Below, in pieces: positions 6,199-12,253 of a stretch of DNA of 12,253 nucleotides. The translations under genes were made by a program, and so were the position numbers. Under the pieces are notes generated by a model. That model ran no database searches, was not told the DNA's origin, and saw only the letters and a program-made list of their open reading frames with translations. The stretch comes from an uncultured Clostridia bacterium (GTDB lineage: Bacteria; Bacillota; Clostridia; Christensenellales; CALWSW01). Location: the NCBI GenBank assembly GCA_937874755.1, contig CALNBC010000353.1, positions 1 through 12,253 of the forward strand, given 5' to 3'. Position 1 is the first letter of the stretch. Each line of letters opens with the position of its first letter.

Positions 6199-7050
6199 AT
6201 GTACGACATAGCCATTCTGGGCGGGGGTCCCGCGGGGCTTTCGGCTGCTATGACGGCGCGCGCCCGAGGCAAGTCCACGGCGGTTATTTCCAACGACCCT
6301 GCACAAAGTCCCCTTTGGAAGGCAGACAAGGTGGACAATTATCCGGGCGTGCCCAATGCATCCGGAAAAGACCTTCTCGAACTGATGACAAAACAGGCGA
6401 AGGAAGTCGGCGCGGAACTGATTCAGGGCAGGGTGACGAGCATGATGGACACCGGCGACGGCTTTATGCTCAACGCCGGAACCGAGATTTACGAGGCAAG
6501 CGCCGTCATAATCGCCACGGGTGTGGTAGGCGCAAAGCCGCTCCCCGGTGAAACTGAATACCTTGGCAAAGGCGTCAGCTACTGCGCCACTTGCGATGGA
6601 ATGCTCTATAAAAGCAAAAAGGCGGCGGTGGTTGGCCGCAGCGCCGACGCTCCCGAAGAAGCTAACGCGCTCAAAGAAATGGGAGTAGACGTTTTATATA
6701 CTGGCATTTCTAAAAAAAGACCGCAAAGCCTAAGCGAAGAAATTCCGTATATCTCCGCAAAAAAGATTGAGGTTGTAGGCGATTCCACCGTAACCGCAAT
6801 TTCGCTGGACGGCGAGCCGCATGAAACGAGCGGTGTATTCATACTGCGGGAAACCGTTGCGCCGACGGCGCTCTTCCCAGACATCGCCATGAAGGGTGGC
6901 TACATCAAGGTCGACAAGGCGATGAAGACATCCGCAAAAGGTGTCTATGCAGCAGGCGACTGTATAGGTAAGCCCCTGCAAATAGCGAAGGCGGTGGGCG
7001 AAGGATTGATAGCAGCTTTATCCGCTGTGGACTATCTCAGCAAAAAGTAA
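6199..7050 (+). CDS. trxB: Thioredoxin reductase-like flavoprotein lacking NADPH motifs (FFTR-like)
   Basis: A FAD-dependent disulfide reductase of the thioredoxin reductase family that should reduce TrxA encoded just upstream. The FAD-binding GGGPAG is at residues 8-13, the redox-active CATC at 129-132 (followed by DG), and the second FAD motif GVYAAGDC at 248-255. The protein is 283 aa, shorter than the roughly 310-320 aa of NADPH-dependent enzymes. Where those have GGGDSA there is VGRSADAPEEA (145-155), and the HRRxxxR motif that binds the NADPH 2'-phosphate is missing (KKRPQ instead, 172-176). The same loss defines the ferredoxin-dependent flavin thioredoxin reductases (FFTR) of clostridia, so the electron donor here may be ferredoxin; this is inference. 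The start ATG follows AAAGGAGG. It ends at a terminator. Confidence 0.88.
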   Translation: MYDIAILGGGPAGLSAAMTARARGKSTAVISNDPAQSPLWKADKVDNYPGVPNASGKDLLELMTKQAKEVGAELIQGRVTSMMDTGDGFMLNAGTEIYEASAVIIATGVVGAKPLPGETEYLGKGVSYCATCDGMLYKSKKAAVVGRSADAPEEANALKEMGVDVLYTGISKKRPQSLSEEIPYISAKKIEVVGDSTVTAISLDGEPHETSGVFILRETVAPTALFPDIAMKGGYIKVDKAMKTSAKGVYAAGDCIGKPLQIAKAVGEGLIAALSAVDYLSKK

Positions 7051-7061
7051 CGGCATAACAC

Positions 7062-7091
7062 AAAACGGGCGGGTCGCTCCCGTCCGTTTTT
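7062..7091. terminator. Bidirectional intrinsic terminator
   Basis: AAAACGGGCGGG (7062-7073) pairs with CCCGTCCGTTTT (7079-7090), 12 bp with one G-U pair, around a 5-nt loop, and ends in TTTTT on the plus strand. The A-run at the other end gives Ts on the minus strand. It separates the convergent trxB (+) and DUF47 (-) genes. Confidence 0.85.
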
Positions 7092-7121
7092 GTATGAAAA
7101 TAAAAAGGGAAATAAGGTAAA

Positions 7122-7751
7122 TCAAGTGTTTTTAAGTATAACGCCCTCCATGAGGTCGGTCACATTTTCGCACTGATCGAAGCACATTTCCAATCGTTCG
7201 AATACGTTCATCCATATTAGAAGGTCCAGTTCGCAGTTTTCTTCACAGTAAAGCTGGCGGGTGTATTTCAAGTGCAGAGCGTCGCCTGCGGCCTCGAGGT
7301 CGTTGACTTCTATAATTTTTTTCGCAAGGATTTTTGAACGTTTAAAATTGCGGAATTCTGCAGCTGCTTCCGCAAGCGCGTCGCAGCAGCGTATCAGTAA
7401 GGAAGTGAATTCCAGTGTTTCGGGGCGGATGGTACGAATATTGTACATATACAAACGCTGCATGACCTCGTCCAAAGAGTCTACGACGTTGTCCAGCTCG
7501 TGTGAAAGGGATACTATGTCCTCCCTTTCGATGGGCGGCAGGAATTCTTTAGCTAATGCCATCATCATATTGTGCTTCATGGAGTCTGCAGAATTCTCGA
7601 TGGCATGCATCTTCTCAACCTGAGCGGGGAACTCTTCCGGGTCAAAATTGGTTAACGTTTCATGTAAAAATCTCGCCGCCTGTTTTGCGTAATCCGCACA
7701 CTTGTAAAAATAATCGAAGTAATCGAAGCCTTTTTTACCTTGCCTGATCAT
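7122..7751 (-). CDS. DUF47 / PhoU-like Pit accessory protein
   Basis: A cytoplasmic, all-helical protein of the DUF47 family (PhoU-like), which is typically encoded with PiT phosphate transporters and thought to regulate them. The 209-aa protein has the usual length. PhoU-type acidic metal-binding patterns are visible in the HELDNVVDSLDEV segment (about residues 84-96) and in EVNDLEAAGD further on. It has an amphipathic helical pattern throughout and no signal peptide or membrane segment. The ATG has GGAGG 5 nt upstream. It lies 35 nt after the transporter stop in the same direction, so the pair form a two-gene operon ending in the shared terminator. No Pst transporter or PhoR/PhoB genes are in view. 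Confidence 0.9.
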   Translation of the reverse strand: MIRQGKKGFDYFDYFYKCADYAKQAARFLHETLTNFDPEEFPAQVEKMHAIENSADSMKHNMMMALAKEFLPPIEREDIVSLSHELDNVVDSLDEVMQRLYMYNIRTIRPETLEFTSLLIRCCDALAEAAAEFRNFKRSKILAKKIIEVNDLEAAGDALHLKYTRQLYCEENCELDLLIWMNVFERLEMCFDQCENVTDLMEGVILKNT

Positions 7752-7786
7752 TTTATCCTCCTGTAATAACCGTCGATAGGTTCAAC

Positions 7787-8839
7787 CTAAAAAATCAACA
7801 TGAACAGCTTTGTCATCAAATACCCCAGAAGTCCGCACCCCGGGAATGTAAGTATCCACGCGAGAGACATTTCCTTGACTATTCCCCAATTGACGGCGGA
7901 AAGCCGTTTGCTGGCGCCTACTCCCATTATCGCGGAGGTCTTTGTATGGGTGGTGCTGACGGGTATGCCCGTAAGCGAAAAGAGAAGTAGGCAGGAAGCG
8001 GCACCTAAATCCGCCGCAAAGCCTTGGTATGTGCTCAATCGCACCATGTCCATCCCGACTGACTTGATTATGCGATAACCGCCTATGGAAGTACCCAGAG
8101 CCATAACGATGGAGCAAAGCACCATGAGCCATATAGGTATCGCAAAGGAAGTCACATCACCTCGCCCGCTGGACAGGAAAACGCCGAGCAAGAATACGCT
8201 CATAAATTTTTGACCGTCCTGAGCGCCGTGCATAAATGCCATGGCTGCTCCGCCAAAACGCTGGGCGTGCTTGAAGACCTTGTTGGTCTTCCGGCGGTCC
8301 ATGTGTTTGCATACACCTTCGACACCCTTGGCAGAAATGTACCCTGTAATGAATCCGAGCAAGACAGATAGGACGAGTCCTATGATAACCTTAACCCATT
8401 CGTCGGGGTTGATGCCGGAAATCCCGCCTTGCAGGGCGATGGCTGCACCGGAGAGACCAGCTATCAGCGCGTGGCTTTCGCTGGTAGGAATGCCAAACTT
8501 CCATGCGGCGGTCGCCCAGACCACTATTGCAAACAGTGCGGCGCAAAGGGCGACGGACGCATCCGAAGTGTTGCCTCCGAAGTCGACCATGTTGTAGATG
8601 GTCATGGCAACTGTTGAATTGATGAGCGTCATAATAAGTACGCCCAAAAAATTAAACACCGCAGCCATGAGTATCGCAGCGCGAGGAGTCATGGCGCGGG
8701 TTGAAACGCATGTGGCTATAGCGTTAGGGGCGTCCGTCCAGCCATTGACCAGAATAACGGCCAAAGTAAGCAATGAGGTAACCGCCAGCAGAGGATTGGC
8801 AACGAGCTGGTTTAGAAAACTAGTAAATGATATGTCCAT
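7787..8839 (-). CDS. pit: Inorganic phosphate transporter, PiT family
   Basis: An integral membrane, cation-coupled phosphate symporter of the PiT family. The duplicated PiT signature is present in the divergent form found with DUF47 partners: GWTDAPNAIATCVSTRA near the N-terminus and AFMHGAQDGQKFM in the second half. GIPTSESH and GIPVSTTHTKTSAIMG are the repeated downstream motifs. Hydrophobic helices cover most of the roughly 350 aa. Three starts are possible. The TTG at 8905 is at or before the predicted transcription start, so I reject it. ATG at 8869 (GGGAG at 5 nt) and ATG at 8839 (AAGGA at 9 nt) both have ribosome sites; I chose 8839 because it begins just before the first helix. The DUF47 gene follows in the same operon. 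Confidence 0.9.
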   Translation of the reverse strand: MDISFTSFLNQLVANPLLAVTSLLTLAVILVNGWTDAPNAIATCVSTRAMTPRAAILMAAVFNFLGVLIMTLINSTVAMTIYNMVDFGGNTSDASVALCAALFAIVVWATAAWKFGIPTSESHALIAGLSGAAIALQGGISGINPDEWVKVIIGLVLSVLLGFITGYISAKGVEGVCKHMDRRKTNKVFKHAQRFGGAAMAFMHGAQDGQKFMSVFLLGVFLSSGRGDVTSFAIPIWLMVLCSIVMALGTSIGGYRIIKSVGMDMVRLSTYQGFAADLGAASCLLLFSLTGIPVSTTHTKTSAIMGVGASKRLSAVNWGIVKEMSLAWILTFPGCGLLGYLMTKLFMLIF

Positions 8840-8908
8840 TAGCAGGAATCCTTCCCCAAACGGGTTCATCTCATCTCCCGTCGGTTCAATTTCTTCATAA
8901 GCCAAATT

Positions 8909-8936
8909 ATTATAACATCTTCCCGCCGTTTGTAAA
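8909..8936 (-). promoter_or_regulatory. pit-DUF47 promoter
   Basis: On the minus strand TTTACA (8936-8931, 5 of 6 to the -35) is followed after 16 nt by a perfect TATAAT (8914-8909). The predicted start point near 8902 gives a leader of about 33-63 nt, depending on which ATG is used. I see no convincing PhoB box. Confidence 0.6.
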
Positions 8937-8970
8937 ATACGTGTAAGAGAAATATATGAAGTTCGTAAAG

Positions 8971-9008
8971 AAAAAGTCCGGCAATGTCACCAAGTGTTGC
9001 CGGACTTT
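8971..9008 (-). terminator. Terminator of the resB-ccsA-phosphatase operon
   Basis: On the minus strand AAAGTCCGGCAA (9008-8997) pairs perfectly with TTGCCGGACTTT (8984-8973), a 12-bp stem with a 12-nt loop. It is followed by a T-rich tract (8975-8971 and beyond). It lies 12 nt past the phosphatase stop and just upstream of the pit promoter. Confidence 0.85.
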
Positions 9009-9020
9009 AGAAGCTATTAG

Positions 9021-9752
9021 TTAGGTTATTTTATCCATGAGCTTTTTAAGCGTTGAGTTTGATAACCCGGTTATGTTGAGCGCGTAATCCGCGGCGGTCG
9101 GCGCAAGGTGCTTTATGCCGTCAAAAAACGCTTCGAGGTATTCGGGTTCCGCAGTGAATACGGACTTCATGATTTCTTTTTGCGCATCGTCCATACCTGC
9201 GGATTTAGGTATGAAGTCTTCATCCAAAAAAGGCCCAAGTTCGTCGTTGGTCTTGAGGTAATCCTGCATAATCAGCGTTCGGTCGGTACCGGCGAGGGCA
9301 AGAATCAGCGCCGAAAGAACACCTGTGCGATCCTTGCCGTGCTGGCAGTGGTAAAGCGTGGCCGATTCGGAATGGGTAATGGCGGTAATCGCCCGGTTAA
9401 AGGCGACCGCATATTGACTCGCCATCTGGAAGTAGCCCTCGGTCATGTCTGTCTTTGGCGGACCTGCAGTCCTATTTCTAATGCGTCCGACCGCCGTATG
9501 CCCCGGGGTGCTGCCGTTAAGCAGAAGCGGTGTGCGGACGAGCGTGGCGCCGTTGGGGAGCCTGTCCGGCTTTGAGTTCACTTCCCGATCCACCCGAAGG
9601 TCGATTACCTGTTTTATATCCAGATTTTCAAGGTAATGAAGTTCATAATCAGTAGCTTCGTTAAGACTGCCGGATCGATAAAGCACGCCGGGACGTACCG
9701 TTCCCACGTGGCCTAAGTCCCTAAAGTTACGTATGTTTTCGAATTTATGCAT
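9021..9752 (-). CDS. Tyrosine/dual-specificity protein phosphatase (Y_phosphatase3 type)
   Basis: A Cys-dependent phosphatase of the bacterial tyrosine phosphatase group related to IphP, LipA and M. tuberculosis PtpB. The signature loop HCQHGKDRTG is at residues 135-144, with nucleophile C136 and phosphate-binding R142. The family's N-terminal NFRDLG motif is at 9-14, and VIDLR at 49-53 is also typical. At 243 aa it has normal length, and no signal peptide is evident, so it should be cytoplasmic. The ATG lies inside the end of ccsA: the two genes overlap by 8 nt (ATGCATAA), with no good ribosome site of its own, which suggests translational coupling. The substrate may be phosphotyrosine, phosphoserine or phosphoinositide and cannot be told from sequence. 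No tyrosine kinase gene is near. Confidence 0.9.
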   Translation of the reverse strand: MHKFENIRNFRDLGHVGTVRPGVLYRSGSLNEATDYELHYLENLDIKQVIDLRVDREVNSKPDRLPNGATLVRTPLLLNGSTPGHTAVGRIRNRTAGPPKTDMTEGYFQMASQYAVAFNRAITAITHSESATLYHCQHGKDRTGVLSALILALAGTDRTLIMQDYLKTNDELGPFLDEDFIPKSAGMDDAQKEIMKSVFTAEPEYLEAFFDGIKHLAPTAADYALNITGLSNSTLKKLMDKIT

Positions 9753-10539
9753 AGCTGTGCAGTCCCGGAAGGAGCTGGTTCACTCCTATAAATGTAAAGA
9801 GGACGCAAACCACGGCGATAATTGCGAAAACGGCCATCTTCTTGCCCCGCCAGCCTTTGCGCATGCGCTGGTGCAGGTAAATGGCGTAAATAATCCACGT
9901 AATGAGCGCCCAGGTTTCCTTAGGATCCCAAGTCCAGAAGGAAGACCACGCCTGCTCTGCCCAGATGCAGCCCGAAAGTATAACGACGGTGAGCATAAGG
10001 AAACCGAAGGCGATAAGCCTGTAAGCTATGTAATCCAGTTGGATCAAGCGCTCGTCGGATTCATTCTTTACCTTCTTGAATGTGGAGAGGTATTTTATAC
10101 CCACCGCCCCGGCGATGGCAAATGCCGCATAGGAAAATACGGCGGAGCCTATGTGCAGACCGAACCAGGCGGATTTGAGCGCGGGCATCAGCTCGTTGAT
10201 CTCCTTGGGCAAAAGCGCTGCATAGGAAAGTATCAAGAATGCGGTGGGCAAGCAAACCGCGCTTATCCAATCCTGCTTGAGCCAGAGGCGGAGCACGATG
10301 TGCAAAAGGCTTATGCCCCAGGCGAATCCGGCTGCGAATTCGAACTGGTTGGAAAGCGGTAGCCTGCCGGCCTCTATGCCGCGGATGACCATGTAAGCGG
10401 TAAGCAGGGCAAAGCTAATCAGGCTGATTATCCAAGCCGCTTTTTTTGCGCCGTCTTTTTTGAAGGACAGCCCGATAAACTCGACAACAGTCGCTACAAA
10501 AAGCGAAATAAGGGAAGCAAAAAATAGAATGTTAAGCAT
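9745..10539 (-). CDS. ccsA: System II cytochrome c biogenesis protein CcsA/ResC
   Basis: A polytopic membrane protein of the haem-handling family. With ResB it carries haem across the membrane and attaches it to apocytochrome c on the outer face. The diagnostic Trp-rich haem-binding segment WAEQAWSSFWTWDPKETW is at residues 193-210. Conserved flanking histidines are visible at H129 (GLHIGS) and H261 in the C-terminal LLPGLHSYA. PLSNQFEF at 61-68 is also characteristic. The length is 264 aa, with several hydrophobic helices. Its ATG overlaps the resB stop by one base (TAATG), and AGGAGGG lies 4 nt upstream inside the end of resB. The downstream phosphatase gene overlaps its 3' end by 8 nt. Confidence 0.95.
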   Translation of the reverse strand: MLNILFFASLISLFVATVVEFIGLSFKKDGAKKAAWIISLISFALLTAYMVIRGIEAGRLPLSNQFEFAAGFAWGISLLHIVLRLWLKQDWISAVCLPTAFLILSYAALLPKEINELMPALKSAWFGLHIGSAVFSYAAFAIAGAVGIKYLSTFKKVKNESDERLIQLDYIAYRLIAFGFLMLTVVILSGCIWAEQAWSSFWTWDPKETWALITWIIYAIYLHQRMRKGWRGKKMAVFAIIAVVCVLFTFIGVNQLLPGLHSYA

Positions 10540-11747
10540 TAGACCCTCCTAATGGAATTGATGTCATTTTCGAGACTGAAGTTGTGCTTGGGACCGTTGA
10601 GCGCATAGCCCTTTTTCCCGATTTTTACGAAAATGGGAACGTGGAAGAAGCAAAGGTAAAGTCCCACTATCAAAAGTCCGAAAGAAAAATACAAAAGCCC
10701 CATTATGATTGCTGGAACGGTTTTTATCCTTATCCCCGGGTAATAGAGCGGGGCTTCAAAGGTGTACATGACATCGCCTACGGACAGAGTTGTTCCCGGA
10801 AGCACAACGCCGATAGTTGTTTCGCCTCCCTCGGTAATGGATATGAGGTAAACCGGGTTTACGAAATCCTGGGCATTCACAGGTGTTATTTTGCCGCCCT
10901 CATCCGTCTCATAGTCGGGGTAGAGGGCTTCATAGCGGATGCCGTTAGTTCCATCCAGCGTGATGAACATCCCGTATTCCAGCGCGATGGAGCTGCTTTC
11001 GCCCTCGTTAGTCACCGTCAGATAGCCTGTAACGCCGTAGCTTTGCTGGAAGAACTTGTGACCACCGAAGGATAGCGGATAATTGACGCTTATCTCCCTC
11101 GAACCGCTCTCCTTGCCGTTTTTGTCAGTTATGCTAAGCACACTGCGGTAATCCGGCATAGCGCCTTCACCTATGGTAAAGGAGTCCACCGCGACGGTGG
11201 TACCGTCCTCTAGGGTGTATGAGTCGCCGGGGAGTATCATTTGATCGTTATAGACGGAGAGGTACATCGCTCCGGCAGCGAAGGCGAGCACAAGCAGTAG
11301 TCCAAGGTGGGTGATGAAAGAACCGTAATAGCCTAAACGGTTTTTGTAATAAACCTTTTCACCGTCCTTCTCCGTAACCTTGAAACGCTTGGACTTCAAG
11401 AGCGCTTCTATCTTATCCCGCACCCCGCCGCTCGCAGGCTCGCACTCTTTGGAAAACGTCTTTTCGAAGCAGGTAGAGTACGCAGAGATGTTGTTTTTCA
11501 GCCTCAATACAGAACAGAGTATCAAGTTTATACCGAGCAGTATCAAAAGCACTATAAAATACCAAGATGAAAACACATCATCCAGCGAAAGGACGGTTAT
11601 GATGCCGCCAAATCCGGGGTATTTCGCCTCGTAATAAGCCGGTTCCTGATTCTGGAGTATTAATGATCCGAACAGCGAACAGATGACTATGAGCACGAGA
11701 AGTATCATGCCGAATTTCATGGAGCGAAGGAACTTAAGAATTTTCAT
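10539..11747 (-). CDS. resB: System II cytochrome c biogenesis protein ResB (Ccs1)
   Basis: The membrane partner of CcsA in System II cytochrome c maturation. The protein is about 402 aa: two hydrophobic N-terminal helices (LRSMKFGMILLVLIVICSLF and the region after DDVFSSWYF), a third with the conserved ITHLG histidine, a large extracytoplasmic domain containing VNYPLSFGGHKFFQQSYG, and a final helix near the C-terminus (AIIMGLLYFSFGLLIVGLYL). The frame is open from an ATG at 11783, but that start has no ribosome site. The ATG at 11747 has AGGAG 4 nt upstream and is preferred. It is the first gene of the operon, followed by ccsA. No ResA or CcdA gene is in the window. Confidence 0.93.
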   Translation of the reverse strand: MKILKFLRSMKFGMILLVLIVICSLFGSLILQNQEPAYYEAKYPGFGGIITVLSLDDVFSSWYFIVLLILLGINLILCSVLRLKNNISAYSTCFEKTFSKECEPASGGVRDKIEALLKSKRFKVTEKDGEKVYYKNRLGYYGSFITHLGLLLVLAFAAGAMYLSVYNDQMILPGDSYTLEDGTTVAVDSFTIGEGAMPDYRSVLSITDKNGKESGSREISVNYPLSFGGHKFFQQSYGVTGYLTVTNEGESSSIALEYGMFITLDGTNGIRYEALYPDYETDEGGKITPVNAQDFVNPVYLISITEGGETTIGVVLPGTTLSVGDVMYTFEAPLYYPGIRIKTVPAIIMGLLYFSFGLLIVGLYLCFFHVPIFVKIGKKGYALNGPKHNFSLENDINSIRRV

Positions 11748-11808
11748 GCTTCTCCTGGCTGCCCGCAAAGGCGTATACGCCATAGCCGACTTTGTATTTA
11801 CATAGCTA

Positions 11809-11840
11809 GAACCTCAGTGGGGTTCAATGTAACGATGAAC
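11809..11840 (-). promoter_or_regulatory. Overlapping inverted repeats in the res operon leader
   Basis: Two small inverted repeats share one arm. GTTCA/TGAAC pairs 11840-11836 with 11826-11822, and GAACC/GGTTC pairs 11825-11821 with 11813-11809. They cannot form at the same time. The leader upstream of resB is about 150 nt if the promoter at 11903-11932 is used. This could be an operator or a simple RNA switch, but the stems are only 5 bp. Confidence 0.25.
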
Positions 11841-11902
11841 ATTATAACATTTTAGAGAATTATGCCGAAAATAACTGAATGTTGCAGCAACGCACATTTG
11901 TA

Positions 11903-11932
11903 ATTATAGCACATTAGACAAGGTATTATCAA
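11903..11932 (-). promoter_or_regulatory. Promoter of resB-ccsA-phosphatase operon
   Basis: On the minus strand TTGATA (11932-11927, 5 of 6) is spaced 18 nt from a perfect TATAAT (11908-11903). A second TATAAT (11846-11841), closer to resB, lacks a good -35. The 298-nt stretch between resB and the ABC-F gene holds this, the leader repeats and the opposite promoter, with no gene seen. Confidence 0.5.
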
Positions 11933-11995
11933 CCTGCACAATTTGTGTTTGATGAATGGGTGGAACACTCCCGCGTTTCGTTTTTTATTAGGCTA

Positions 11996-12004
11996 TGGTA
12001 CAAT
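11996..12004 (+). promoter_or_regulatory. Extended -10 promoter of the ABC-F gene
   Basis: TGG is followed by TACAAT (11999-12004, 5 of 6), forming an extended -10; the -35 region (TTTCGT, 11976-11981) is weak. It lies about 40 nt before the ABC-F start. Confidence 0.45.
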
Positions 12005-12045
12005 ACAAGGCGTGGTTTCGCACAAAATGCAATTGGAGTTTATGA

Positions 12046-12253
12046 ATGGTACTTTTGACCGCATCGGAAATAAAAAAGAGCTACATCACGCGCACGCTGT
12101 TTTCGGGCGTATCCTTTCAGGTGTCCGAAGGAGATCGCGTGGGTTTAGTGGGCATCAACGGTTGCGGAAAGACCACGCTGTTCCACATCATAACACAGGC
12201 GGAGCAGTTCGACTCCGGCGAGCTCCACATTTCAAAAAACGCAGTGCTGGGGT
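12046..12253 (+). CDS. ABC-F family ATPase (5' partial)
   Basis: The first 69 codons of an ATP-binding protein run off the window end. The N-terminus reads MVLLTASEIKKSY, then FSGVSFQV, then a Walker A motif GINGCGKTT in the order typical of soluble ABC-F proteins (ribosome-associated ATPases such as Uup, EttA or the resistance proteins). The context GDRVGLVGINGCGKTTLF and the following DSGEL also fit. The start is ATG at 12046, with GGAG 7 nt upstream; an ATG at 12042 is in another frame. Which ABC-F subfamily it is cannot be decided without the linker and the second ATPase domain. Confidence 0.85.
   Translation, partial: MVLLTASEIKKSYITRTLFSGVSFQVSEGDRVGLVGINGCGKTTLFHIITQAEQFDSGELHISKNAVLG

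Noticed and set aside
8840..8905. Longer pit start at TTG 8905
   Set aside because: It coincides with the predicted transcription start (about 8902) and has no ribosome site.
9108..9575. Plus-strand open frame (155 codons) opposite the phosphatase
   Set aside because: Antisense shadow; the opposite strand has the complete HCX5R active site in frame.
9733..10362. Long plus-strand open frame (209 codons) opposite ccsA
   Set aside because: Antisense shadow of ccsA; the minus strand carries all the conserved CcsA motifs and this frame matches nothing I recognise.
10584..11075. Plus-strand open frame (163 codons) opposite resB
   Set aside because: Antisense shadow of a well-supported gene with no ribosome site or domain.

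Overview
The window looks like a chromosomal stretch from an anaerobic or facultative Firmicute, most likely class Clostridia. The evidence is strong AGGAGG-type ribosome binding sites, TTG as well as ATG starts, U-rich intrinsic terminators, a short thioredoxin reductase of the type known from clostridia, and System II (ResB/CcsA) cytochrome c maturation. I cannot name a genus. No transposase, phage gene, CRISPR array, tRNA or rRNA was seen. The content is mostly housekeeping, arranged in short operons on both strands.

Layout: (1) 1-64 may be the tail of an upstream gene, followed by an extended -10 promoter containing a 14-bp perfect palindrome and exoA (exonuclease III/AP endonuclease, + strand). 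(2) murJ (lipid II flippase) and a DUF89/ARMT1-like phosphatase gene follow on the + strand, 12 nt apart, and end at a bidirectional terminator. (3) On the - strand is a CapA-family lipoprotein gene, with a possible decayed gene tail just beyond its 3' end. (4) The 355-nt gap between capA and arsR holds a candidate structured small RNA (- strand) with its own promoter, a C-rich loop complementary to Shine-Dalgarno sequences, and a terminator. (5) A Cys-rich ArsR-family regulator (-) is divergent from trxA and a thioredoxin reductase gene (+), with AT-rich palindromes on the trx promoter. (6) A PiT phosphate transporter and its DUF47/PhoU-like partner form a - strand operon. (7) The - strand operon resB-ccsA-tyrosine phosphatase has overlapping genes. 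(8) The window ends in the first 69 codons of an ABC-F ATPase (+).

How the genes work together: arsR-trxA-trxB reads as a regulated thiol-redox module. The reductase keeps its FAD site and CxxC centre but has lost the recognisable NADPH motifs, so it may be ferredoxin-linked (FFTR type). ResB and CcsA together form the haem export and cytochrome c ligation machine; the co-translated phosphatase is an unexpected partner. PiT and DUF47 form a standard phosphate uptake pair. The two observations most worth following up are the NADPH-motif-less reductase and the unassigned small RNA.
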